Positions 32,032 to 40,879 of a stretch of 64,000 nt of DNA are shown piece after piece. The translations under genes were made by a program, and so were the position numbers. Source of the DNA: Lactobacillus sp. LL6 (lineage in GTDB: Bacteria > Bacillota > Bacilli > Lactobacillales > Lactobacillaceae). Location of the stretch: the NCBI RefSeq assembly GCF_007570935.1, contig NZ_VLLR01000001.1, positions 1,550,001 to 1,614,000 on the forward strand, read 5' to 3'. The notes below the pieces were generated by a model. The model did not search any database. It saw nothing but the letters and a program-made list of their open reading frames with translations, and was not told the DNA's origin. The stretch's first letter is position 1. Each line of letters opens with the position of its first letter.

Positions 32032-33264
32032 CTAATGTTCAGATGCACCACTAGTTGCATCTGCTTGTGAACCAGTTTTGATTTGATTTTCACTAGTTTT
32101 TGGATATGGTTTCATTCTATCAAAAGAAGTATTTGAATCTAGATTATCTGCAGAATAACGGAATTGATCAATCTTGGCATGCTTGACATCATCAATTGTT
32201 TTACAGCCTGTTAACTGCATATCAATTTTAAGTTCTTTGTTAAGTTGATTAATTGCACTCTCAACACCCTTTGCACCACCTAAAGCTAGTGCATAAAGAT
32301 ATGGTCGACCAAACCCGACGATATCTGCACCAAGTGCCAAAGCTTTAAAAACATGTGAGCCACGACGAACTCCCCCATCAAATACGATAGGAACTCGATG
32401 ATTTACTGCTTTAGCAATACTTGGTAATACATCAATAGTTGCTGGTGCTCCATCAACTTCACGACCACCATGATTTGTTACATAAATACCATCTGCACCT
32501 GCACCAATGGCTTTAAAAGCATCTTCAGCACATTCAACACCTTTTACAATAACCGGTAGACCGGTTGCTTCCTTAATTCGGCGAACATCTTCTGGACCAA
32601 TCTTTTGAGCACTAGATGCATACATTTGAGCCACACTTTGTCCTTTTCCTTTTGCTCCCATATATTCTTGGAAGAAAGCTAGAGGAACTGGATAAGTAAA
32701 ATGAGTTCTAATATTTGCTTCACGATATCCTGATACCAATGCATCAACCGTTAAAAAGATACCCTTATAACCAGCTTTTTTAATTTCATCAAAGACCATT
32801 TCATTGAATTTCCAATCTTTACTTAAATATAATTGGAAAAATCGTGGAGCATTTGGAGCCGCTTTTGCAATATCTGCTACACTCTTATTGGCATAAGTAC
32901 TTGATGAAAAAAGTGCTCCTGCAGCAGCTGCGCCTTTTTGAGTAGCAACTTCTGCATCCATATGAGCAATTCCATGACAAGCGATTGGAGAAATCATTAC
33001 TGGAGTTTTCAATTTCATTCCCATAAACTCAGTATCCGTTACAGGATCTTGCATATCAGTTAATGCTCGTGGAACAATTTGATAATGGTTAAAAGCAGCT
33101 GTGTTATTGCGCCAAGTCCATTCATTTTCTGCACCTGAAGCAATATAGTAATATGCACCTTCCGGCATAACTTTTTTAACATCTTGCTCTAATTGATCCA
33201 AGTTGACCATATGTAAATATTGATTGCGATCACTTTGTGGAAAACCTTCATAATAATGTGTCAT
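32032..33264 (-). CDS. lox: L-lactate oxidase (FMN-dependent alpha-hydroxy acid oxidase)
   Basis: 410 residues. FMN-site and active-site motifs are present: PVMISPIACHG, FFQLYLSKDW, TNHGGREVDG (catalytic His/Arg) and FDGGVRRGSHVFKALALGADIVGFGRPYLYAL. Closest to L-lactate oxidases, which turn lactate plus O2 into pyruvate and H2O2. A ~35-residue C-terminal extension rich in Ser/Thr/Lys goes beyond the ~374-residue Aerococcus enzyme. A cre-like site overlaps its promoter. A lactate monooxygenase or other hydroxy-acid oxidase cannot be excluded. Confidence 0.88.
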   Translation of the reverse strand: MTHYYEGFPQSDRNQYLHMVNLDQLEQDVKKVMPEGAYYYIASGAENEWTWRNNTAAFNHYQIVPRALTDMQDPVTDTEFMGMKLKTPVMISPIACHGIAHMDAEVATQKGAAAAGALFSSSTYANKSVADIAKAAPNAPRFFQLYLSKDWKFNEMVFDEIKKAGYKGIFLTVDALVSGYREANIRTHFTYPVPLAFFQEYMGAKGKGQSVAQMYASSAQKIGPEDVRRIKEATGLPVIVKGVECAEDAFKAIGAGADGIYVTNHGGREVDGAPATIDVLPSIAKAVNHRVPIVFDGGVRRGSHVFKALALGADIVGFGRPYLYALALGGAKGVESAINQLNKELKIDMQLTGCKTIDDVKHAKIDQFRYSADNLDSNTSFDRMKPYPKTSENQIKTGSQADATSGASEH

Positions 33265-33308
33265 ACAATTTTCCTCCCTTTTTTATATAAAATGCCTGTT
33301 TCATTTTC

Positions 33309-33330
33309 ATTATACTAGTAATCGCTTACA
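33309..33330 (-). promoter_or_regulatory. lactate oxidase promoter with overlapping cre-like site
   Basis: Minus strand TGTAAGCGATTACT (33317-33330; 13 of 14 cre positions) abuts TATAAT (33309-33314). CcpA bound here would block the promoter. Confidence 0.6.
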
Positions 33331-33359
33331 AAAGTTAATAATAAGTATCTCTTTAAAGT

Positions 33360-33392
33360 TAAAAAAGCAGATTGGAAAACCAATCTGCTTAA
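33360..33392 (-). terminator. terminator of the metal ABC operon
   Basis: AAGCAGATTGG tttt CCAATCTGCTT then T6 on the minus strand. Confidence 0.88.
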
Positions 33393-33395
33393 AAA

Positions 33396-34193
33396 TTAAA
33401 GTTTGTGTTTAATTATATGTACAAAATATGCCGTTAGATAAATAACTACTTCAATTAGTGAAATAAAGAAAGTTACCGGCCAATTAGTCACAAAGCCTAA
33501 ATATAGACCGACCCATACACCAAATAAAGCAATTCCAACTGACCAAGCTATCATTGCTGGGATTGTTTTTCCAATATAACGAGCAGTTGATGATGGTAAA
33601 GTTAATAAAATAAATACCAATAATGAACCTACAATTTGTGAACCAATTGAAACTGACATTGCCAAAGCTACTAAAAATACAACTCCAATAATACCAGTTT
33701 TAATTCCGTGAGCTAAAGCTCCAATATGATCAAAAGAATCAAAGTTCAGCTGATTTTGAACAATAAATATTAATAACAAAACAATAATAGACAAAATTAC
33801 CAGCTGAATTACGCCATGTTTATCAACACCAATAATACTACCAAATAAGATGCTTGTAGCATAGCGACTATTAGAATTAGAAATCGCTAAAAATAAGACC
33901 CCTAATCCAATAAACAGAGCAGAAATTGCACTTATTGAACTTTCTTTTTGATCACTATGCATAGAAAGTTCTCCAACCCCAATTGATCCTAACAATGTAA
34001 AAAAGAGCATTCCCCATAAAGGAGCCATATTTAAAAATACCGCAAAAGCTGCCCCAGCAAAACCAATTTCAGATAAAGTATGAGCTAAAAAACTGAAGTT
34101 TCTTGCTACAACATACACTCCAACTACCCCACACGTAATAGCAATAAAAGTACTTGCTAAGAAGGCATAACGCATAAATTCAAATTGAAACAT
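33396..34193 (-). CDS. metal ABC transporter permease (ZnuB/MntB family)
   Basis: 265 residues with about eight helices. SFLAHTLSEIGFAGAAFAVFL and the GSLLVFILLTLPSSTAR segment are typical of ABC-3 family permeases for zinc or manganese. It starts on the last base of the ATPase stop codon, so it is coupled to it. Confidence 0.9.
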   Translation of the reverse strand: MFQFEFMRYAFLASTFIAITCGVVGVYVVARNFSFLAHTLSEIGFAGAAFAVFLNMAPLWGMLFFTLLGSIGVGELSMHSDQKESSISAISALFIGLGVLFLAISNSNSRYATSILFGSIIGVDKHGVIQLVILSIIVLLLIFIVQNQLNFDSFDHIGALAHGIKTGIIGVVFLVALAMSVSIGSQIVGSLLVFILLTLPSSTARYIGKTIPAMIAWSVGIALFGVWVGLYLGFVTNWPVTFFISLIEVVIYLTAYFVHIIKHKL

Positions 34194-34846
34194 TATTCGT
34201 AATCCCCCTCAAATTCACTCATTTTTCCTTGTCTAATACTACCATGATTCAAATATAGATAGTCTTTCATATATTTACGAGCAAGAGGAACATCGTGTGT
34301 TACAAATAATACTGTAATATTATGTTCTTGATTTAAGTGCTGAATCAAATTCATCAATTCCTCTTTAGCAGAAGGATCCAAACTTGCAGTTGCCTCATCT
34401 AAAATTATCATATTAGGATTATCAAGAAGAGCCTGAGCTAGATATGCACGCTGCTTTTGACCACCAGAAGCCTCACCCATACGAGTGTTTTGAATGCTCA
34501 ATAAATTAGTTTCTTCCAGCTGCTGATTAATTCTAGCTCTAATTTTTCTTGTTTTGAAAAGAGGCGCATTTAAACCTACAAATGCCTTAATTGATAATGG
34601 GTATTCTGCATCAATATTCCTAAATTGTGGTACATAACCAAGTCTAATTCCATTTTCAAATTTAAAACTACCACTAGTAGGAATTAATAATTTCATTAAA
34701 ATATTGATTAATGTAGTTTTACCTGTACCATTTGGTCCAAGAAGAGCTGTCATTGATCCCTTTTTTAATTTGAAATTCAAATCCTTAAAAACTGTCTTAG
34801 CATCAAATCTCATTGTAAAGTCTTTTACTTCTAAGACATCTTTCAC
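34193..34846 (-). CDS. metal ABC transporter ATPase (ZnuC/MntA family)
   Basis: 217 residues, single ATPase domain: GPNGTGKTT (Walker A), GEASGGQKQRAYLAQALL (signature), MIILDEATASLDP (Walker B). Second gene of a three-gene metal uptake operon. Confidence 0.9.
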   Translation of the reverse strand: MKDVLEVKDFTMRFDAKTVFKDLNFKLKKGSMTALLGPNGTGKTTLINILMKLLIPTSGSFKFENGIRLGYVPQFRNIDAEYPLSIKAFVGLNAPLFKTRKIRARINQQLEETNLLSIQNTRMGEASGGQKQRAYLAQALLDNPNMIILDEATASLDPSAKEELMNLIQHLNQEHNITVLFVTHDVPLARKYMKDYLYLNHGSIRQGKMSEFEGDYE

Positions 34847-34872
34847 ATTAAATCACCTTTTTTCTTTACATC

Positions 34873-35754
34873 TTATTCTTTAGAAATTTTTGCCAAATTA
34901 TTATAGTTTTCTCTCATCCAATTAAGGTAAGTTGTATTATCTGGAATAGTTTCACGAACGTTCAATACTGGAATATTCTTCTTCTTTGCCAATTTTACAA
35001 AAGTATTAACTGTTGAGCTGCTTGCTTGAGTATTGTTCACAAAGAAAGCAATCTTCTTATTGTTGATATCATTTGTCATTTGATTAATAGTCTTTGGACT
35101 TGGATCAGTGCCATTTTCAACAGCTTCTTCAAATGACTTATCGCCTATTTTATAACCAGCTTCTTGAAGTGCATAATCAAAAACTGGCTCACTTACAAAG
35201 ACAGGCTTACTATTTCTGCCATCAATTGATTTGGCTGTTTTCTTAATTTGAGCAATTTTCGCTAAATATTTATCACCATTTTCTTTAAAGTAGGCGGCAT
35301 GTTTTTTATCAATTTTAGATAAACGTTTTACCAAATAATCTACATACTTTGTTGGCATAGATAAATTATACCAAATATGAGGATTATCGCCCTTTTTTAA
35401 ATTCATCAAATCTTCACCAACAGAAACAGGCTTCTTAGATACGGAACTTGCAAGTTTGTTCATCCAATCGTCATAACCTAAGCCATTTTCTACAATAATA
35501 TTGGCATTTGCGACTTTTTTTGCATCAGCTGTAGTTGGTTCAAAGTCATGTGGATCCATACTTGACTTAGTAATGATAGCTTCTGCAGTACCGTATTTTC
35601 CTACAACATTTTTTGCAATATCAGAATAAACATTAGTAGTGGTTACGATATTAATTTTGCCATTACTTGCTTTTTGATTTTGACCACAAGCAGAAAGTGC
35701 TACAGTGGCAAAACCAACAAGTACTGCAACAGATAATAATTTTTTAAATTTCAT
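34873..35754 (-). CDS. metal-binding lipoprotein of an ABC transporter (ZnuA/PsaA/AdcA family)
   Basis: 293 residues from ATG 35754 (GGAG, 8-base spacing; the in-frame start at 35781 is upstream of it). Lipoprotein signal with lipobox LSAC. Metal ligands are recognisable: His in DPHDFEP, His in NPHIWYN, then Glu and Asp positions further on. There is no His-rich loop, so Zn versus Mn cannot be decided. The operator array upstream suggests metal-dependent repression. Confidence 0.9.
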   Translation of the reverse strand: MKFKKLLSVAVLVGFATVALSACGQNQKASNGKINIVTTTNVYSDIAKNVVGKYGTAEAIITKSSMDPHDFEPTTADAKKVANANIIVENGLGYDDWMNKLASSVSKKPVSVGEDLMNLKKGDNPHIWYNLSMPTKYVDYLVKRLSKIDKKHAAYFKENGDKYLAKIAQIKKTAKSIDGRNSKPVFVSEPVFDYALQEAGYKIGDKSFEEAVENGTDPSPKTINQMTNDINNKKIAFFVNNTQASSSTVNTFVKLAKKKNIPVLNVRETIPDNTTYLNWMRENYNNLAKISKE

Positions 35755-35779
35755 TTTTAATTCTCCATATTTCTTTTCC

Positions 35780-35902
35780 AATTTAGAATCGTTTTAATTT
35801 AGAAAATTTGATTGTTTTTCTAAATTACATTTAGAATAGCGTTCTAATTTAGAATTGTCAACATTTTTTCTAAATTAGTTTTAATTGTATTTTTAATTTA
35901 GA
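35780..35902 (-). promoter_or_regulatory. metal ABC promoter with six copies of a TTCTAAATTA-type operator
   Basis: Minus strand promoter TTGACA (35856-35861) - 17 bases - TATTCT (35833-35838). Around and within it AATTTAGAA or its complement occurs at 35780-35788, 35795-35806, 35818-35836 (palindrome TTCTAAAT tac ATTTAGAA), 35842-35854 (palindrome TTCTAATTTAGAA between -35 and -10), 35868-35877 and 35894-35902. Looks like a repressor site array; the regulator is not in the window. Confidence 0.75.
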
Positions 35903-35922
35903 TTCATTCAAAAATGAGTACA

Positions 35923-35955
35923 AAAAAACGTCACCCTAAGGTGACGCAAAACATA
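35923..35955 (-). terminator. terminator downstream of fruA
   Basis: CGTCACC ttag GGTGACG followed by T8 on the minus strand. Another hairpin TATCTTGAT...ATCAAGATA lies at about 35962-35993. Confidence 0.75.
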
Positions 35956-36080
35956 ACAGAGTATCTTGATTTAAGTAGAGATCATCAAGATATCTATATT
36001 ATAATACGTTTTTTCTTAAAATTATAGTCATTTAAAACATAACTTGCATTATTTTATTATTCTTTAGCGTTTTTTAAATT

Positions 36081-38075
36081 CTATTCATCTGGATCTTCGC
36101 TGACTGGTTTCTTCCAGAAACTCATAATAAGACCTGCCACAATTGAGCCAACAATAGTAGCTACAAAGTAAAGTAAAATGTGGTTAGCAAGCGGTGATAC
36201 CCAGAGACCTCCGTGAGGAGCTGGAACTTGAATGTGCCAAAGACCTACTAAAAGTCCACCAACAGCTGAACCGATAACACATGATGGAATAACACGACCA
36301 GGGTCTGCAGCAGCAAATGGAATTGCACCTTCAGTAATGAATGAGAATCCTAAAATCCAGTTTGATACACCAGCACGACGTTCTTCTTTAGTGTAACGAT
36401 TCTTAAAGAATGTAGTACCAATAGCAGTAGCAAATGGAGGAACCATACCACCAACCATAACGGCAGCCATCATAACAGCAGCAGTTGCGGAATGAGGATC
36501 GTTAGCAAAAGCACCTGAAGCAAAGACGTAAGCTGCCTTGTTGAAAGGACCACCCATATCAATAGCCATCATTCCAGCTAAAATCATAGTCAAAATTACC
36601 AGGTTACCTGTACCCATGTGGTTCAAGAAGTTGGTAATAGCCAAGTTAATACCACTGAAAATTGGGTTAATGATGTAGTACATAATTGCTGCAATGATAA
36701 GCAATCCAAGAATTGGGTAAAGAAGCATTGGCTTCATACCTTCTAAGTTCTTTGGAAGCTTACTAAAGAGCTTCTTAAGACCTACCATTAAGTAACCAGC
36801 AATAAAACCAGAAGCAAGACCACCTAAAAATCCTGCTGGTGATTTGGCATTTGCCATTACATTAGCAGTATATGCTCCACCATATGCACCAGTATAAACA
36901 GTTGCCATAAATCCACCAACAAAACCTGGCATCAATGCTGGCAAATCACCAATTGACTCAGCAATATATGCTGAAAGAACAGGTACCATGAAGGCAAACG
37001 CCATATTACCGGCATTGTTCAAGAAGATAAAGGCAGGAGATTTGGCACCCCCAGCGTAGTTTTCTACGATGAAGGAGATAGCCATCAAGATACCACCACC
37101 AATAACGAATGGAAGCATGTGGCTAATACCGCTCATTAAGTTCTTGTAGATGCTTGCCCATACACCAGGCTTAGCTTCAGAAGTAGTTGAGGAGTCTGAA
37201 TTTGAACCACCTTCTGAATGATAAATTGGGGCTTTATCATTCATGATAATGTCAATTAATTCATCTGGTTTGTTGATTCCGTCAACAACTGGATGGTTAG
37301 TTAATTCTTTACCATCAAAACGTGGCATATCGACCTTTTTATCAGAAGCAATAATAACACCTTTAGCACGTTTGATTTCTTCTGGAGTTAATTTATCTTT
37401 AACACCTTCAGAACCATTAGTTTCAATACGAACCTCAATTCCGCGCTTTTCACCAGCTTTAATTAAAGCTTCTTGAGCCATATAAGTGTGGGCAATACCG
37501 TTGATACATGCAGTAACCCCAACAATTAAAGGCTTTTCATCTTCTTTTGAAGGGTTAGCAGCCTTTTTAGCTTCTTCAGCTTTTTTCTTTTCAGCCGCTG
37601 CTTTATCTTCGGCATCTTTCTTAGCTTCAGCATCTTCAAAAAGTTTAATAACTTCTTCTGGAGTTTGAGCTTTCTTTAGTGCTTCAACAAGTTCTGGGTG
37701 AACTAACAATCCTGAAAGCTTAGCTAAAGCTTGTAAGTGAGTATTGTCAGCACCATCTGGAGCAGTAATCATAAAGAATAAGTGAACTGGTTGACCATCT
37801 AAGGAGTCATAATCAATTCCTTCTTTACTTTTTGCAAATAATACACGCGCTTTATTGATGTATTTATTACGCGCATGAGGCATAGCGATTCCGCCACCGA
37901 TACCAGTAGTTGATTCATTTTCACGAGCCCAAATAGACTTGATAAATTCTTCTTCGTTATTAACAATATCGGTTGCAACTTCAAGGTCAGCCATTTCTTT
38001 AATGGCATCCTCTTTATTAGTAGCCTTGAGGTCCATAATCATGGAATCGGTGCTTAGTATGTCCTTGATTCTCAT
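36081..38075 (-). CDS. fruA: fructose PTS enzyme IIABC
   Basis: 664 residues, domain order A-B-C. IIA (about 1-150) has the phospho-His site GIAMPHARN. IIB (about 182-275) has the phospho-Cys site VTACINGIAHTYMAQEAL. IIC from about 310 carries the membrane helices with GMMAIDMGGPFNKAAYVF. A Lys/Ala/Glu linker (about 150-178) separates A and B. It takes up fructose as fructose-1-phosphate, the substrate of FruK encoded just upstream. Confidence 0.95.
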   Translation of the reverse strand: MRIKDILSTDSMIMDLKATNKEDAIKEMADLEVATDIVNNEEEFIKSIWARENESTTGIGGGIAMPHARNKYINKARVLFAKSKEGIDYDSLDGQPVHLFFMITAPDGADNTHLQALAKLSGLLVHPELVEALKKAQTPEEVIKLFEDAEAKKDAEDKAAAEKKKAEEAKKAANPSKEDEKPLIVGVTACINGIAHTYMAQEALIKAGEKRGIEVRIETNGSEGVKDKLTPEEIKRAKGVIIASDKKVDMPRFDGKELTNHPVVDGINKPDELIDIIMNDKAPIYHSEGGSNSDSSTTSEAKPGVWASIYKNLMSGISHMLPFVIGGGILMAISFIVENYAGGAKSPAFIFLNNAGNMAFAFMVPVLSAYIAESIGDLPALMPGFVGGFMATVYTGAYGGAYTANVMANAKSPAGFLGGLASGFIAGYLMVGLKKLFSKLPKNLEGMKPMLLYPILGLLIIAAIMYYIINPIFSGINLAITNFLNHMGTGNLVILTMILAGMMAIDMGGPFNKAAYVFASGAFANDPHSATAAVMMAAVMVGGMVPPFATAIGTTFFKNRYTKEERRAGVSNWILGFSFITEGAIPFAAADPGRVIPSCVIGSAVGGLLVGLWHIQVPAPHGGLWVSPLANHILLYFVATIVGSIVAGLIMSFWKKPVSEDPDE

Positions 38076-38107
38076 TTATCTAAACCTTTCTTCTCTTTTA
38101 TATGATT

Positions 38108-38121
38108 ATTTCCTAGGAAAT
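38108..38121. repeat. palindrome ATTTCCTAGGAAAT
   Basis: Member of the same palindrome set; it overlaps the fruK stop codon in the fruK-fruA gap. Confidence 0.45.
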
Positions 38122-39027
38122 TTGTTCTACTTTAATTTGTGGAAGGACTGCTTCAATTTGGCTCTTAACAGCAATATCCTTAGTAAATGCAGTTGCTGCA
38201 CCACAAGCCATACCCATTCTGAAACTTTCTTCTGGGTTATGAGTCTTAAAGTAAGTACCAACAAAACCAGCAATCATTGAGTCGCCTGCACCAACTGAGT
38301 TAACAGCAGTACCTACAGCAGCTTTTGCATGGTAAACATGATCTTGAGTTAACAAGTAGCCACCATCACCAGCCATAGAGATCATAACGTTTTGTGCACC
38401 CATCTTAAGAAGTTTTTGTGCGTATTCAAGCATTACATCACTTGAGTCAAAAGTAGTATCAAAAAGATCTGCCAATTCATGGTGATTTGGTTTAATTACT
38501 AATGGCTTGTATTCCAACGTATCAAGAAGAGCTTGACCAGTAGTATCAACAACAAATTCTGCACCAGCTTCCTTAATGGTAGGAAGAAGTTCTTGATAAA
38601 AATTAGTTGGCAAACTTGGAGCAAGTGAACCACTCATTACTACAATATCGCCTTTCTTAAGATCACTTAAACGTGACTTAAATGCAGTAATTTCTTGATC
38701 AGTAATTTGTGGACCAGCTGCATTGATTTCAGTCTCTTTTTGAGCATGAATCTTAACGTTAACACGAGTTACATCTGAAATAGTAACAAAATCGCTAACA
38801 ATTCTCTTTTGATTCAATTGACGAATCAATTCTTTTCCAGTAAAGCCTCCAACAAAGCCCCAAGCAGTATTATCAATATCTAATTGATTGAGGATTTGAG
38901 AAACGTTGATTCCCTTACCTCCTGCTAAAAATGAATAATTATTTGTTCTGTTGACTTCACCAGCATTAACTTTTTCAAGTTGCATAACATAGTCAAGTGC
39001 TGGATTAACAGTGACAGTATAAATCAT
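38113..39027 (-). CDS. fruK: 1-phosphofructokinase
   Basis: 304 residues, PfkB family. GGKGINVSQILNQL near residue 37 and the catalytic VGAGDSMIAGFVG near 249 are the two family signatures. It converts fructose-1-phosphate to fructose-1,6-bisphosphate. It lies one base after the fruR stop and 37 bases before fruA, a typical fruRKA operon. Confidence 0.94.
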   Translation of the reverse strand: MIYTVTVNPALDYVMQLEKVNAGEVNRTNNYSFLAGGKGINVSQILNQLDIDNTAWGFVGGFTGKELIRQLNQKRIVSDFVTISDVTRVNVKIHAQKETEINAAGPQITDQEITAFKSRLSDLKKGDIVVMSGSLAPSLPTNFYQELLPTIKEAGAEFVVDTTGQALLDTLEYKPLVIKPNHHELADLFDTTFDSSDVMLEYAQKLLKMGAQNVMISMAGDGGYLLTQDHVYHAKAAVGTAVNSVGAGDSMIAGFVGTYFKTHNPEESFRMGMACGAATAFTKDIAVKSQIEAVLPQIKVEQIS

Positions 39028-39028
39028 C

Positions 39029-39781
39029 TTATACCTCCTCTATTTTTATATCGGCTGGCATAGCCGCTTTTTCACGTTGATTAAGTTTATTCGTAATAAG
39101 TACCGTATCTTTTATATTGCCAAAAACAGCAAAATTCTGCTCACCTATCTTTGACTTATCTGCCAAAACATAAGCATGTTCAGCTTGAGCAATTTCAGTA
39201 CGCTTTACTGCAGCTTCTTCAGGATCTGGCGTAGATAATTTACCATCTTTATCTATGCCATTGGTTCCAATAAAACTTGCTGTAAAATTCATACTCTTGA
39301 TTTGGTCCTGAGCACTATGTCCAACACTGGCATGCGTATCATCCTTAATCTTACCGCCAACTAAAATTGTATTGATACCATGATTTAAGCTGCATAAAAC
39401 TGTTTCAACACCGTTAGTTACAATTGTTAAATCAGCAATTCCTGCTAAAAATGGCACCATTTCATAAGTAGTTGTTCCAGCATCAATAAAGATGTCATCA
39501 CCACTATGAACAAAGTGTTCTGCCGCAAAGCGTGCAACTTTCAGTTTATCTTCATGATTCAAACTAAAACGTACATGCTGCGACACATCACGAGAGAATG
39601 ACTTAACTGATCGAGCACCACCATGAACTCGCTTGAGCATCCCTTGCTTCTCCATCTGAATCAAATCACGTCTGATAGTTGATTCAGAAGTATCAGTTAA
39701 TTTGCAAAGCTCCGAAACCTTACATAGACCATTTTGATTAATGTAATCTGCAATACGGGCTTGACGTTCTTCGGTCAGCAT
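39029..39781 (-). CDS. fruR: DeoR-family regulator of the fructose operon
   Basis: 250 residues from ATG 39781 (GAGGTG, seven bases upstream; the in-frame start at 39829 lies inside the promoter). N-terminal DeoR helix-turn-helix: RQARIADYINQNGLCKVSELCKLTDTSESTIRRDL. The C-terminal sugar-phosphate sensor has IFIDAGTTTYEMVPFL and the IGTNGID segment. Auto-regulated operon is likely; a TTCA array lies upstream. Confidence 0.9.
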   Translation of the reverse strand: MLTEERQARIADYINQNGLCKVSELCKLTDTSESTIRRDLIQMEKQGMLKRVHGGARSVKSFSRDVSQHVRFSLNHEDKLKVARFAAEHFVHSGDDIFIDAGTTTYEMVPFLAGIADLTIVTNGVETVLCSLNHGINTILVGGKIKDDTHASVGHSAQDQIKSMNFTASFIGTNGIDKDGKLSTPDPEEAAVKRTEIAQAEHAYVLADKSKIGEQNFAVFGNIKDTVLITNKLNQREKAAMPADIKIEEV

Positions 39782-39800
39782 TTTTTTCACCTCGCTTAAT

Positions 39801-39829
39801 ATTGTAGACGGTTTCAACTTTAAAATCAA
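39801..39829 (-). promoter_or_regulatory. fruRKA promoter
   Basis: Minus strand TTGATT - 17 bases - TACAAT; leader about 15-20 bases. Confidence 0.7.
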
Positions 39830-39838
39830 TCACTTTTC

Positions 39839-39882
39839 TTCAGCTTTATTCATTTTTGTTCAAAATAATTCATTTTACTTCA
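39839..39882 (-). promoter_or_regulatory. five TTCA elements at exact 10-bp spacing, candidate FruR operator
   Basis: TTCA at 39839, 39849, 39859, 39869 and 39879 (TGAA on the coding strand). All face one side of the helix and lie just upstream of the -35. Confidence 0.65.
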
Positions 39883-39896
39883 AAAAAGCGCAAAAA

Positions 39897-39932
39897 AATC
39901 CGCTAGAACATTCATGCTCTAACGGATTTTCG
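39897..39932 (-). terminator. terminator of the 62-residue gene
   Basis: ATCCG(t)TAGAGCA...TGTTCTA(g)CGGAT hairpin with two mismatches and T7 on the minus strand. Confidence 0.75.
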
Positions 39933-39940
39933 ATATTCAA

Positions 39941-40129
39941 TTATTTTCTCAAGAGTTCTTCCATCTCAGCATCGGTAAACTTATCGCCAAATTCTTTCTT
40001 CATTTTAGCAACTAATTCATCTCTTTTAAGATTAAGTTTTTCAAGTTCCTTCATTTTAGAAACAAACTCTTGTCTCTTTTCACTGCTTCTATCTCTTCTT
40101 TTTTCAATGTAATCTTTAACTTCACTCAT
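39941..40129 (-). CDS. small highly charged hypothetical protein
   Basis: 62 residues, almost all Lys, Arg, Glu, Asp and Leu, predicted to be one long helix or coiled coil (MSEVKDYIEKRRDRSSEKRQ at the start). AGAAGGA precedes the ATG and a terminator follows. No family recognised. Confidence 0.65.
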   Translation of the reverse strand: MSEVKDYIEKRRDRSSEKRQEFVSKMKELEKLNLKRDELVAKMKKEFGDKFTDAEMEELLRK

Positions 40130-40222
40130 AGAAAAATCCTTCTTTCTATCAAAAGCTCTACCTTAAGTATTGCGCGTTTGAGAAAGAAGGACAAATATTT
40201 AGACTTAAAAATTAAACAAATC

Positions 40223-40402
40223 TTACATCTTAGTTGGTAAATTATTATTCTTAGCAAAGTACTTCTTGAAGCTATCTTGGAAGTCTAGTTTGTCTTCATT
40301 TCTATACTTATAAGTATCATGGATTGCCCAAAATGCAGTAACTGCAATATTAACACCTAGCACAATCAAAATTCCAATAATAATGTATAAAATGTAAAGC
40401 AT
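40223..40402 (-). CDS. small single-helix membrane protein (59 aa)
   Basis: MLYILYIIIGILIVLGVNIA at the N-terminus is a membrane helix followed by a charged cytoplasmic tail (TYKYRNEDKLDFQDSFKKYF). GGAGGGG lies seven bases before ATG. A possible promoter with TATAAT lies near 40450. No pheromone box precedes it, so it may not belong to the bacteriocin regulon. Function unknown. Confidence 0.65.
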   Translation of the reverse strand: MLYILYIIIGILIVLGVNIAVTAFWAIHDTYKYRNEDKLDFQDSFKKYFAKNNNLPTKM

Positions 40403-40558
40403 TTCTACCCCTCCATAATCTGTTATGTATCCCTTTTTATATACTGTACTATCTATATAATACAGTAATATAGAGCTAGTCTTTTGTCAACTGTTTTTCA
40501 TTGTAACAAACAATTTCTAATTGCAGTCAAAACACTCACATTTTGTCATTTTTGCTTC

Positions 40559-40648
40559 CTATTTGGTAAGTTTATCCCAAATAGCGCCTAGAACTTCTGC
40601 ACCACACTCAATTACTACTTGCAAAATAATATCAATCCATTCACCCAT
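40559..40648 (-). CDS. 29-residue peptide, candidate leaderless bacteriocin or immunity peptide
   Basis: MGEWIDIILQVVIECGAEVL then GAIWDKLTK. Amphipathic, one Cys, two Trp, no double-glycine leader. It starts two bases after the stop of the 57-residue gene, so it depends on the same transcript controlled by the box at 40880-40914. No family recognised; the coupling and regulation are what make it worth listing. Confidence 0.45.
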   Translation of the reverse strand: MGEWIDIILQVVIECGAEVLGAIWDKLTK

Positions 40649-40650
40649 TG

Positions 40651-40824
40651 TTACATTTTCCTTCCAATCCAAAATAGTCCCAGTATGAAAATTATTTGTA
40701 TTCCAAAAACTATAATTATATTTTTTATATCTTGATCTGTGATTTTTAAAGATGAAAAATCGAAATCAACTTTTTCAAATCCTCTTCTAAGCATCATGAA
40801 TCCACTTAATACGCAATTTAACAT
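40651..40824 (-). CDS. 57-residue membrane peptide in the bacteriocin regulon
   Basis: Polar N-terminal half (MLRRGFEKVDFDFSSLKITD) and a membrane helix IIIVFGIQIIFILGLFWIG near the C-terminus. AGGAGAGGA precedes the ATG. First gene behind the regulator box at 40880-40914. Possibly immunity; function unknown. Confidence 0.55.
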   Translation of the reverse strand: MLNCVLSGFMMLRRGFEKVDFDFSSLKITDQDIKNIIIVFGIQIIFILGLFWIGRKM

Positions 40825-40879
40825 TTTATCCTCTCCTTTTTTGATTATTTTACTTGAAAAATGGTCAAAAATGTAAAAG

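Noticed and set aside
39839..39882. CRISPR-like periodic repeat
   Set aside because: The unit is 10 bp with a 4-base core at a promoter, so it is an operator array, not a CRISPR.
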